Assembly (NCBI GenBank): GCA_022539475.1
Contig: VCMS01000501.1
Coordinates: 1 to 38,914 of the forward strand
DNA: 38,914 nucleotides
DNA from: Gracilaria domingensis
Taxonomy: Eukaryota; Rhodophyta; Florideophyceae; Gracilariales; Gracilariaceae
Direction of reading: 5' to 3'
In this document: positions 1 through 8,425 of the stretch, piece by piece
Position numbering within the stretch: position 1 is the stretch's first letter
Layout: each line of letters opens with the position of its first letter
The notes under the pieces: generated by a model
Database searches by the model: none
Told to the model about the DNA's origin: nothing
The model's input: only the letters and a program-made list of their open reading frames with translations
Position numbers and translations under genes: made by a program

Positions 1-563
1 GCGGTAAGCGGATTCAGGAGCGCCCAGCGCGTTGGTTGTTACGGAGAAGTCGGCGATGTAGTTGGAACATTGACGCCATGTCTGACCACCATGAACCTCC
101 TGCGTTTCGGTATCCCACACTTTTTCCATGGTTCGTTACCTGCAGAGTGGGTGTGCCGTGTGGAAAGCGTAGTGATCAGCGGCTTCGACAGGGAAAGGAC
201 TTTGACGCTGACAAGTGGATGAGACCAATCAGTTCAGCCTCGTTCAGCAAAAAGCGGAGATATCTGAAATGTACACGCTTGTGGGAGTATGGCTGATGTT
301 GTCGCGGCGAGACAGTGTTGGACAGATGCTGGTGGTAATAGCGATGGCGCTTGGCTGAGCAAACGGCGATTTGTGATCACTGTGGCTTCAGGAGCCGCCG
401 AACGCCTTCTCGCGCGGGTGTAAAGAGCACGCGCCCGCCGACCGTCGACGTTGTTGGTGAACACCAGCCAATCGCTGTGCGTAACAATCTTACACACATG
501 TGCACATGTGAAGATGTTGACGCTCCACCCAGCCTCGGATATTGAAAACGCCATTTTGGTGAT
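1..563. other. Left flank, no recognised gene
   Basis: No protein family was recognised on either strand. A minus-strand frame stays open from about 584 down to 234 and runs across the boundary of the repeat unit that begins at 564-569, so it is probably chance. Another minus-strand stretch near 60-130 contains a WD-like VWDTETQEV, too little to call a WD40 gene. A perfect 16-base palindrome lies at 495-510. Confidence 0.4.
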
Positions 564-589
564 GGCATCAGCGGTTACAGCCAAAGAGG

Positions 590-1318
590 GCGAAAGCCAT
601 AAAAATATAGTTTGCTCTCATAGAGTACCAGTCCAATTCGACGAAGAAGCACTGGGTAGTTTACGTAGACAGAATACAGCAGAAGACAAACTACAAAATC
701 ACAAACACAAAAACAGGGGCAAAAGCCCAAACGATAGACAAATAAAAAAAACAAATAAAACCTACATATGTATTAATATATGACTATTAGTTTGTAATAA
801 TTGGACTACAAAAAACTTTTCTAAAACATAGTACTTTTAACATTTTAAAATTTTGCAGCACAAAAATGGCTCTTCTAGTAGACGAGCAGATTTTAAGATT
901 TAAAAAATCAAATATTGCAAAATCACAATACATTGCATATAATAAAGGATTATTATCGAAAACGAACTGCCACTTTTGCAAAAATAAAATAACTTGGTAT
1001 TGTGCAATACGTCATAACATATTGTCGATCTTATGAAGATATAAAAACCGTTTTCCTACCAGAAACCAATACACTTTATGGTTTTCAACAAACCACGCAC
1101 TTCTTTCTTCTGTTATTTTAAACTGTGCGAACCGTTTGGTATAGGGTCAATAACAGCATTAAAATTACTCTAATTCTCCTTTTTTAATACAAACAAACGA
1201 AATAGATGCATATGCGTTCTATCCATATACCTAGCTTTCACAACTCTTATTTCTACCTCTCATAATATTTTTTAGCTTACCAAACAATCTTATATTTGCT
1301 TGTTTCTAATAAATCGGA
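590..1318. other. AT-rich segment of X, left copy
   Basis: This stretch is much richer in A and T than its surroundings, with long A and T runs. An ATG at 866 opens a small frame whose equivalent in the right copy (19993-20250) stays open for 85 codons. Here it is broken by single-base losses near 988 and 1009. Possible sources are an organellar or plasmid/viral insertion or plain intergenic DNA; nothing in the sequence decides between them. Confidence 0.4.
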
Positions 1319-1319
1319 A

Positions 1320-2215
1320 AAAACAATGCTGGCTCGCCCAACACTTTGCATCTCTCCTACTCCCGGCAGAACAAGAGCTAGCTCGACCAGTTTACGCTCG
1401 ATATATGTTTCGAACCATGGGCAGACTTCTGGGCTCGTCTGGCAGTCTGTCGGTGGCTCGCAAAGTTAGTAGCAGAGTTGCAAACGTACTGGCTTGCCCA
1501 GCACTTTTGCACTGTCGCCACTCTTGGCAAGGAACAAACTGGGTTCTTTATTTCGTGCTATCATATGTTTTTGACCCATCATCAGACTGTCCAGCTCATC
1601 TGGCAGTTTAACAATGACTCGCAGGGAGGATGACCGAGGTGCAAATTTGCTGGCTCGCCCAGCCTTTTCTGATTTATACCACTTTGGGTAGAGCACGAGC
1701 TGACTCGCCAAAATCGTGCTCGAGATATACTAGGAATCATCGCCAGACTTCCGGGCTCGTCCGGCAGTCTTACGGTGGCACGCAGGGATGGAGGCAGAGG
1801 TTCAAACGTGTTGGCTCGCCCAGCACTTTTGCAACTCCACCACTTTGGGTAGAGCTTGAGCTGGCTGGCGGCGCTCGTGCTCTGATATGTTTGTGAGCCA
1901 TTGCCAGACAACCCGGGTCGTCCGGCAGTCTGACGGTGGCTCGCAGGGTTGATGGCAGAGGTGCAAACGTGCTGGCGCGCCCAGCACTTTTGCAACTCCG
2001 CCACTTTGGGTAGAGCACGAGCCGGCTCGCCCGGTTCGTGCTCTGATATGTGTGTGAGCCATCGCCAGACTACCCGGCTTGTCCCGCAGTCTGACGGTGG
2101 CTCGCAAGGTTGGTGGCAGAGGTGCAAACGTGCTGGTTCGCCCTGAACTTTTGCACCTCGGCTACTTGGTGCAGGGCTCGAGCTGGCTTGCCCAGCTCGT
2201 GGTCTGATTTGTGCG
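1320..2215. repeat. Six-copy ~161-bp tandem repeat, left
   Basis: Six diverged copies are anchored by GCTGGCTCGCCCAGCAC-like words, with the anchor GG at 1331, 1491, 1652, 1813, 1974 and 2135, i.e. steps of 160-161 bp. Each copy also carries a CACTTTGGGTAGAGC-like block and a CGGCAGTCTGACGGTGGCTC-like block. Because 161 is not a multiple of three, the frames rotate from copy to copy, so the long minus-strand frames here are by-products of the repeat. It behaves as a short satellite array. Confidence 0.9.
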
Positions 2216-2690
2216 TCTGTCTCTTGCAGATGCTAATTTTTGGCGAGGGTCGTCCAGTAAATTTTTTGAAAAAATATCGAGATCAATTATTTCAAAAATT
2301 GAGATAATTGCTTGGTTCGTCCAGAATCGCTGTGCAGTAAATACTGATGGGTTTTCCACTCGTGCTAGTTCTTTAGTCGAGGGCTACCTGAACGGTATTT
2401 CGCGAAGTCTAGGTTCAGTTTACATCAAGGTGCACATTACACGATAACTTCTGCGGAATGATACCCTGCAACGCATGCAATACTGGTGCTAGTACAGATG
2501 ATGCCCATTCTGAAATCATACCGTTTTATTCGTATCTATTCTTCTTTCGACCGCTTTTGCTAACCACTACTTCGCTATATTACATGTACCATTTCCCCCT
2601 GGATGGAGCGGGTGTAGGCGCAATCGGCGGCAGATGCTGCAGACTGCACCTGCACCCAAGTGCGGTATCGGTAGAACACATACGCACTCC

Positions 2691-2723
2691 GAGAGGATGA
2701 GGCGCGAATCGCCTCATCCTCTC
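2691..2723. repeat. Perfect hairpin, 14-bp arms
   Basis: Arms 2691-2704 (GAGAGGATGAGGCG) and 2710-2723 are exact reverse complements around the loop CGAAT. The structure is conserved in the right copy at 21822-21854. It is followed eight bases later by a second perfect hairpin. Confidence 0.85.
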
Positions 2724-2730
2724 CGTTCTT

Positions 2731-2770
2731 CAAGTAGGGAACCATAACCAGATGCATGGTTCCCTACTTG
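2731..2770. repeat. Perfect hairpin, 15-bp arms
   Basis: Arms 2731-2745 (CAAGTAGGGAACCAT) and 2756-2770 are exact reverse complements around a ten-base loop. The right copy has it at 21862-21901. Twin terminal hairpins of this kind are seen at the ends of some mobile elements, but no element end could be tied to it here. Confidence 0.85.
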
Positions 2771-3255
2771 ATGAACCTGCACCTGCAACTCGTGAGCTAC
2801 GTCCGCATCAAAAGTCATTTACCTGTATACGCAAGCAGAAAGTATCCATAAGTTAGTCAATGCTCCGTTGGATACATTTGAAATGCGATGGAACGTACCA
2901 TTGATAAATCAAAACAGAAACGTTGCGCTAGAAAAGTCGAAGGACCTAGTAACTCGTAAAAGGAAGAAGAAGGAAAGGGATTGGTTAGATTAGCAACAAT
3001 CCATTCATCGTAAAGTGCGAAAGATGGCGAAGCGAGAACTCACAAGCAACGAAACCAAGAATGCCCATGCAGCAAACATACCGCAAGATGCGATAAACGA
3101 GAGAGCAGCCTATGTCCCAACCAAGTACTAGAATCCCCTATCCCGAACAGACAGAGATCCAAGATCGCCAAGAAACCAAAAGTAGCGCAAGACGCGAGAA
3201 GCTAGAGCCTATGGCGCAACGAAATGAGCCATTGTTCGCGTACTTACAGCCGTCG

Positions 3256-3355
3256 CTTTGGGTTACCGCGTTCCCGTTTTCACTCTTCAACTCGTTCTAT
3301 ATCTTGAAGAAATAGAAGAAGTTGAGGGTGAGAACGGGAACCCGGTAACCCAAAG
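3256..3355. repeat. Long imperfect hairpin near the end of X
   Basis: The left arm, about 3256-3300 (starting CTTTGGGTTACC), pairs with about 3312-3355 (ending GGTAACCCAAAG), with a few mismatches and an 11-base loop. In the right copy of X (22630-22715) the distal part of the second arm is missing, so the structure is intact only here. Confidence 0.7.
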
Positions 3356-3495
3356 CTTATTTCCTGCCGTTTACATGTCGCAGAGCGCGAAGAAACGTGG
3401 TGAGGATTAGTTAGTTTAGAGCAAAGATACGTGGAAGGATATGGAAGAACGTACGAAAAGACTGCACGGAATACATCCGTGAGATACGGATGACT

Positions 3496-3500
3496 GGCAT
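3496..3500. other. GGCAT next to left MULE inverted repeat
   Basis: GGCAT directly precedes the left terminal inverted repeat and also directly follows the right one (19691-19695), so it is the candidate 5-bp target duplication. The same pentamer stands at 564-568, before the left X. MULEs usually make 8-11-bp duplications, so a 5-bp one is unusual. Confidence 0.5.
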
Positions 3501-4011
3501 AGAAGACTTTAAACGCCCTACAATCTACGTCACGATGCCCCGTGCACAGCGACGCGTGTCCGCTTTGCCCTTGCGGCACAAGTGGGCCACCGCTACGCAT
3601 GTGCAATATGTAACAGCAGGTGTGCACAGCCGTCGAGTGCCGCGCCGGCGGTGCACATCGTCGGCTGTACCGTCGGCGGTACTGTGGGCGGTACGCCGCC
3701 GCCGACATCACCGACCTTTCCGTCTCTCCCTGACCTGACCACCAACAACGCCCCGCCGGCACCACTACCATCACCGTTGAGTGCCGCATCGGAGGTGCAC
3801 CGCCGGCGTGTATCGACGGTGCATTGTCGGCGGTACCGTCGGCGGTACCGTAGGCGGTACACCGCCACCGACATCACTGACCTTTCCGTCTATCCCAGAC
3901 CACGAACCATGCCCCGCCGGAACCACCACCATCACTTCAAACCGCCTTCCGCCAGCGCAACCAGCGCCCTTTCATTCCATCTATGACCGCGTGGGTAGTC
4001 GGCATTGCCGC
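3501..4011. repeat. Left terminal inverted repeat of the MULE
   Basis: This is the reverse complement of 19182-19690 with very few differences. It begins AGAAGACTTTAAACGCCC. Inside it are two diverged blocks, each holding GGCGGTACCGTCGGCGGTAC-like words followed by CACCGACATCACTGACCTTTC-like words, about 3650-3720 and 3820-3890. The GGCGGTAC repeats are plausible subterminal transposase-binding sites (inference). Confidence 0.9.
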
Positions 4012-4772
4012 TACTTTGAAGGGGTATTTGCCCATCATACATCACCGTATCGACGAACGTTTCTTTATATCTTTTTCTACAGCGCATGTAGGTGGCATCG
4101 CCACCGTAGTATCCATAGTGCTACATATGCGGTTTGAAAGCCTTCAACAATGCTGTGCGCACCCAATGGAAATCTCTAAGAGCATTCAATATTGTGCTGC
4201 TGGTGCACGCATTCAACATTTTGGACAATTAGGCTTGTGGAACTTTAGAAACTTCGGTCAATGTATGGATGGCACAAGGAAACCTTCGACCGTACGTTAA
4301 GAGATACCCTGGCAAAGTGACACTCATTTACATGGCTTTCTTCCAAAACTAACACCGTGATAGTTTTCATCGTTTACAAAGATTTAAGGTATGGTTTTAA
4401 GTTCAAGTGCGCTCGGCCGAACTATAAGCGAAGAAGATTGAACAATTCTTGGATACATTACTGATGAAACTATAATTCATTGTTCAGTTTTGCGCGAGGG
4501 GATTATTGTGTTCTGCGAGTGTTATAATGTGCCCATAACGAATTTAAAGCACTGCCGAGAAACATTTGTCGTCATGGTACCAACACACATTTAAACGTTG
4601 ATCCCTTCAACGACTGGAGACTAACGATTGGAGACTTGAAGAGCCGAAGAGGTCATTTGTATCCTTTAAAAGTTCTGCTACCTTTATAAATCTCTCACAG
4701 GACATCGATCGGTGTCCAAAAAAGCTCGTGTTTTGCTTGTTTCCTCCGCTGTCTTCGTTTTCAACGAAGAAG
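4012..4772 (+). promoter_or_regulatory. MULE 5' region upstream of transposase
   Basis: No gene is seen here. A TATA-like CTTTATAAATC at about 4682-4692 lies roughly 85 bases before the first ATG of the transposase and is the best promoter candidate. The long frames that run out of the inverted repeat into this stretch are not supported by any family. Confidence 0.35.
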
Positions 4773-7289
4773 ATGGGAAACGCAAAGATTTTGTATCATG
4801 ACCTGTTCGAAACGATACCGACATATGAAGAAGTCACTGCTGCCCTCTCGTGCATGCTGCAGATCTCGCAGCTGGATATCGAGGAAGTAGTTGCGCAAAT
4901 CGTCACGGACAGCGACGAGTACTATATGGACGAAAACCTTTTCAGTGTTATGTACGTTGCTCTTGTGGACTATCGGAAGGAATTCTCATTTGCGCTGCTA
5001 CGATCTGCTGCGATTTCCAGTTGTAGCACTTGCGGTAAATGTTTCTCGACAGACTGCTTTATTTCCAGTAACACATTTTCTCTTACTCAAAGGTGTTATA
5101 GATGTCGAAAGCAACCGAAAATTCTAGAAGTACCTGCGCTAGTTACTATGAAGCTTTCGGGTCGTGGAATAACAGAAGAATGGTTTTTAACTCTGTACAA
5201 GACCAGCTTAGAGGCTTCAAGGCACCTTTTGTATGCCATTGAGCTACTTTGCGTAAACTTTGATGAGATGTTCGACCTTACTCTCGTACAGAGCAGCCGA
5301 AATATGCTAGAAACTGGCGACCCATCTACAAATCTTGGAACGGCACAACAAGAGTTTCGTGCTATCGTCCAAAAGATTGAAAGGTATACGTATATTGCTC
5401 ACCAAAAGCCCTCGGAAACCCGCCGCTCTGAATCATACATATGCAGTCAAAGAAAGACAAAACTTTCAGACCCTAAGAGGCCGGTAAAGCGAAAACGCGA
5501 GTCAAAGAAACAGATGGACTGCGGTGGTATCTTGTCGTTCTCCTACGGAAAGCAATGTGCTCCAGTTGCAAGCGTAAAGCATGTTCTACATCACGAACAT
5601 TCGAACAAATTACCTCCCCTAACTGAGCGAGCACCAGGAGTACTGGGCGAAATCAAGACCTACATCGGCAGTGGGCTGTCCCCTTTCCAAATATCAGAAC
5701 ACATTCGGCGTCAATTCAAGATTGAAGTGCAGTACAATGAAGTGTACTACTTATGGAACAAGCAAATGGAAGCAATCACGAGAAAGGCATCTGACCCTAA
5801 TTCTTCAGCAATTCAAATGATCTCCCAATCGGAAAATATTGAACTCCTTTACCATCAAAAGAATCCAACCGGCATTGGGTTCACCGTAAAAGGCGGGATT
5901 GAACTATCTAAACGTCGCAATATTGTCGAAGTACTCATCGACTCGACGTACAAGACAAATCGTGGAAAGATGGAGTTGTTTGCCATTATTGGATCTGTCA
6001 TGGGAGCAGGATTTCCATTGGCATATTTTCTTCTCGAGGCCTCCCAACCAGGCCAGCATGAAGACGGGTACAGGATTAGAACTCTGACAGGCTTTTTGGA
6101 AGCATTCAAAGAAGCGTACCCTACAATTAGTCCCTTATTTTTCTTCTCGGACAAAGAAAAGGCCCAACTTGTCTCCATTCGAAAAGTGTATCACATGCAA
6201 GCCTCGGTGTGTTTGTGGCACATGAAAAGAGCTGTGAAGAAAAAGTTTCAAGAACTACGGAAATCTGAGAGCAATGTGTACGATGTTGAGCTTGAACAAA
6301 AGCTAATGAAAATGATCACTGAGCACTATCATATGCATCCCTTCTTCACTGGTCGAACACTTGAAAACGTCTACAACGTTTGTACAACCGAGATGAAACA
6401 TGTTTGCGAAAAATTTCCGCTTTTGCAGAAGTACTTGATGGATAACTGGTACTCTACTGAATGGTTCTCAAGATGGGGAAGGCGACGACCGGATTTCATT
6501 TATATTGCTAAGACAACAATGTTGGTGGAAAGTCACTGGAGAGTGTTGAAGAGACTGTATCTTCGAAATCACAACCGACCAAGAGTTGACTTTTTGGTGT
6601 ACATAATAGATAAGATCTTTCTTTCGAAGTTCAAATTTGATTTTGATGCCCTGTTGTCAGGGCGGAAGAAGCCCTCATGGTGGAAGGCGTTTGTTAAGGA
6701 ATGGGGAAGGTGTGCAATTGCTTCACATAACAATACGTATATCACGATCAAGGATGAATGGCACTGCTCTTGTATTGCATTTATGCTTAGTAGGTTCTTG
6801 TTTTGCAAACATTTAATCAAGGACATGGATTGCCCTCTGTACAGGGATATCATTCGCAGCCGTCGACCCCCTTTTCTTCGCTTCAGCCGCAGGGAAAACG
6901 TTTACACACCCACTTTCACACAGGAGGAGGGGACAGATTACGAACAGATTTTACCGAAAGCGACACAGAACAATACACAAACTGCCGGTCCTGTGATGGC
7001 TATTGAAACATCAAACCAAGGTTTGTCGTCCCTACTGGCTCTTGACGACTCTGTCGAAATTGTCGAGTGCACTCAACCTGTTTTATCAGATCAAATTCAG
7101 TCGCTGCTCCAGTGGACTACCGAGCACATACAAGAACTTCGTTCTACAACCGCTTCCGCACGACACACTCAACACTTGCACAATGTCTTACATCGCCTCT
7201 TCCAGTATCGCGCTGATGTTGAGAAGAGCATAAATTCCCGACAAACTCCAAAAACGTGGACAAACAGAAACACTCTCCACTTACCGTAG
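4773..7289 (+). CDS. MULE-family transposase with SWIM zinc finger
   Basis: An intact 838-codon frame for a Mutator-like (MULE) transposase, which would cut and move the surrounding element. The frame is open upstream to a GTG at 4728, but the first ATG is at 4773 and is preferred in a eukaryote. An N-terminal cysteine cluster (C84, C87, C90, C95, C108, C111) resembles a zinc-binding module. A helix-turn-helix-like region lies around residues 280-335. The catalytic core has D390 in DSTYKTN, D460 in FFSDKEKAQ and E586 in LVESHW, plus the MULE-typical C480/H483 pair in CLWHMKRA. A SWIM finger follows (C665, C667, C678, H680; CxCx10CxH). The C-terminal ~150 residues are polar and not recognised. 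All key residues are present, so activity is possible. Confidence 0.93.
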   Translation: MGNAKILYHDLFETIPTYEEVTAALSCMLQISQLDIEEVVAQIVTDSDEYYMDENLFSVMYVALVDYRKEFSFALLRSAAISSCSTCGKCFSTDCFISSNTFSLTQRCYRCRKQPKILEVPALVTMKLSGRGITEEWFLTLYKTSLEASRHLLYAIELLCVNFDEMFDLTLVQSSRNMLETGDPSTNLGTAQQEFRAIVQKIERYTYIAHQKPSETRRSESYICSQRKTKLSDPKRPVKRKRESKKQMDCGGILSFSYGKQCAPVASVKHVLHHEHSNKLPPLTERAPGVLGEIKTYIGSGLSPFQISEHIRRQFKIEVQYNEVYYLWNKQMEAITRKASDPNSSAIQMISQSENIELLYHQKNPTGIGFTVKGGIELSKRRNIVEVLIDSTYKTNRGKMELFAIIGSVMGAGFPLAYFLLEASQPGQHEDGYRIRTLTGFLEAFKEAYPTISPLFFFSDKEKAQLVSIRKVYHMQASVCLWHMKRAVKKKFQELRKSESNVYDVELEQKLMKMITEHYHMHPFFTGRTLENVYNVCTTEMKHVCEKFPLLQKYLMDNWYSTEWFSRWGRRRPDFIYIAKTTMLVESHWRVLKRLYLRNHNRPRVDFLVYIIDKIFLSKFKFDFDALLSGRKKPSWWKAFVKEWGRCAIASHNNTYITIKDEWHCSCIAFMLSRFLFCKHLIKDMDCPLYRDIIRSRRPPFLRFSRRENVYTPTFTQEEGTDYEQILPKATQNNTQTAGPVMAIETSNQGLSSLLALDDSVEIVECTQPVLSDQIQSLLQWTTEHIQELRSTTASARHTQHLHNVLHRLFQYRADVEKSINSRQTPKTWTNRNTLHLP

Positions 7290-7804
7290 TGGAATTGTTT
7301 TAATGTGCATGTAGATGTTCATGAGATTGTAGAAGCCTTAGAGCAATGTCGACTTAATCTGTATCTTGAGATATTAGAATATTAGTTCGCTATGTGTATA
7401 GCTTGAAACACAAAGAAATGGCGACAGTATTCTCATTGGATCAACATGATGTATTCGTTAGCAATCTCATGGACAAAAAGCAATACGTTATTTGCCGTTT
7501 GATGGGTGACCTTTTATCTGAGCCTTTCCAAAGCATTTTTTCCTTCTGCAGATGGGTTGCAGTTTTAACTTGTAAAGGGTTACGCAGGATGACCGGTGAG
7601 AGAGACCTGTTCGATAGATCGAGAGCAAAAGAAGTTGATGGATTACACGAATAGGAAGCCGAACAGGGAGAAGAACCAAGTCGATACTGTGCTGAAGGGT
7701 TCCTTACGATGTCTGGTGGCATATCATGAAAAAAGATCCTCAAGATGCTCTGTTAAAATTTTCTAGAAACCGACGGGCGTTGTACTCTTCAAGAAAAAAA
7801 CAGC
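7290..7804. other. MULE 3' sequence before the nested LTR element
   Basis: No gene was recognised. The frame 7394-7654 starts at GTG and matches nothing known. This stretch continues after the retrotransposon at 18809. Confidence 0.4.
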
Positions 7805-7809
7805 CTGAC
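7805..7809. other. Target-site duplication CTGAC, left
   Basis: CTGAC directly precedes the 5' LTR and recurs directly after the 3' LTR at 18804-18808. Five bases is the usual duplication length for Ty3/gypsy integrases. Confidence 0.93.
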
Positions 7810-8350
7810 TGTCGTATAGCACGATCTGGCTGACCGCACGGACGGAGTGGATTGAGAGGAGTGCCGTGTCGTACGTGTCGGGCTGGCCCGAGCGGATAGT
7901 TGTACGCGTGATTGTCCCCGCATCGGATATCGGTCCCAAACGTACGTAGGACACGTGTGCCGGTCGGACGGTGACAGGCGTAATATAGTACTGTAAGTTG
8001 CTACCTAGAGGCTGCACAGAGGCGGGTTTACCCGATATTTAGGTAGACCCCAACCTCGCCATGACCTCACGTTGTAAACACCAAGCACCCTTTGCCGTAC
8101 GTCTTGCTCGTCAAGTAGCGCTACCGACAGGCCGTTAAGCTAAGTACTACAAGGTTTATTAGGCCGTTCGTACCCTTTTGCACGCTCCTGAACGTGCTTG
8201 GTGATACCAACCGCCCACTCTCCCCGCTGACCGCCCGGTGCTTCCTCCTTACTCCCCGTACGGATTCATTACAGTCGCTCCCTCGAGCCGCAGCTAACTC
8301 CGTCGCCTCAAGACCGCTTCGGGTTTTCTCCCGATACGTACTATATCACA
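7810..8350 (+). repeat. 5' LTR (541 bp)
   Basis: Begins TGTCGTATAGC and ends TATATCACA, the usual TG...CA ends. It matches the 3' LTR base for base except A at 7891 (G at 18344). A TATA-like TAATATAGTA at about 7981-7990 is a promoter candidate. U3, R and U5 borders cannot be fixed from sequence alone. Confidence 0.96.
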
Positions 8351-8351
8351 C

Positions 8352-8364
8352 TGGTCTCCTGACC
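8352..8364 (+). promoter_or_regulatory. Primer-binding site
   Basis: TGGTCTCCTGACC begins one base after the 5' LTR. The TGG complements a tRNA CCA end, as expected for minus-strand priming. I could not assign the tRNA; it does not look like the common initiator-Met type. Confidence 0.65.
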
Positions 8365-8425
8365 TAGAAGTGGAATTCGAGACCGCACGGAGTTTACAGC
8401 ACCGAATTGGAAACGATACTCGAAG

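Larger units (their letters stand above)
569..3492. repeat. Composite repeat unit X, left copy
   Basis: This 2.9-kb segment recurs in the same orientation at 19696-22855, so the two copies flank the MULE transposon as direct repeats. In order it holds an AT-rich stretch (about 590-1318), six ~161-bp satellite copies (1320-2215), two perfect hairpins (2691-2770) and a long imperfect hairpin (3256-3355). Both copies begin right after GGCAT (564-568 here) and end in the shared GAGATACGGATG. The first ~2.3 kb is nearly identical between copies; the last ~0.7 kb differs by many indels. No convincing gene is present. Its class is unknown: it could be a tandemly duplicated genomic segment or a non-autonomous element. 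Confidence 0.85.

Noticed and set aside
1582..2127. 181-codon minus-strand frame and several overlapping frames, repeated at 20714-21259
   Set aside because: They are by-products of the 161-bp satellite. The same peptides recur in different frames and show no family.
1320..2215. Possible CRISPR array
   Set aside because: Units are ~161 bp, direct and contiguous, with no short repeat-spacer alternation, in a eukaryotic context.
3582..4137. Frames of 94-134 codons in the MULE inverted repeat, mirrored at 19052-19737
   Set aside because: Arise from the GGCGGTAC repeats; no family and present in all frames.
4728..4772. N-terminal extension of the transposase from GTG
   Set aside because: Starts at a GTG; the first ATG (4773) is the sensible start in a eukaryote.
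7763..8017. Minus-strand frame in the 5' LTR, repeated in the 3' LTR (18192-18470)
   Set aside because: Lies across LTR promoter sequence and differs at each end according to flanking DNA; no family.
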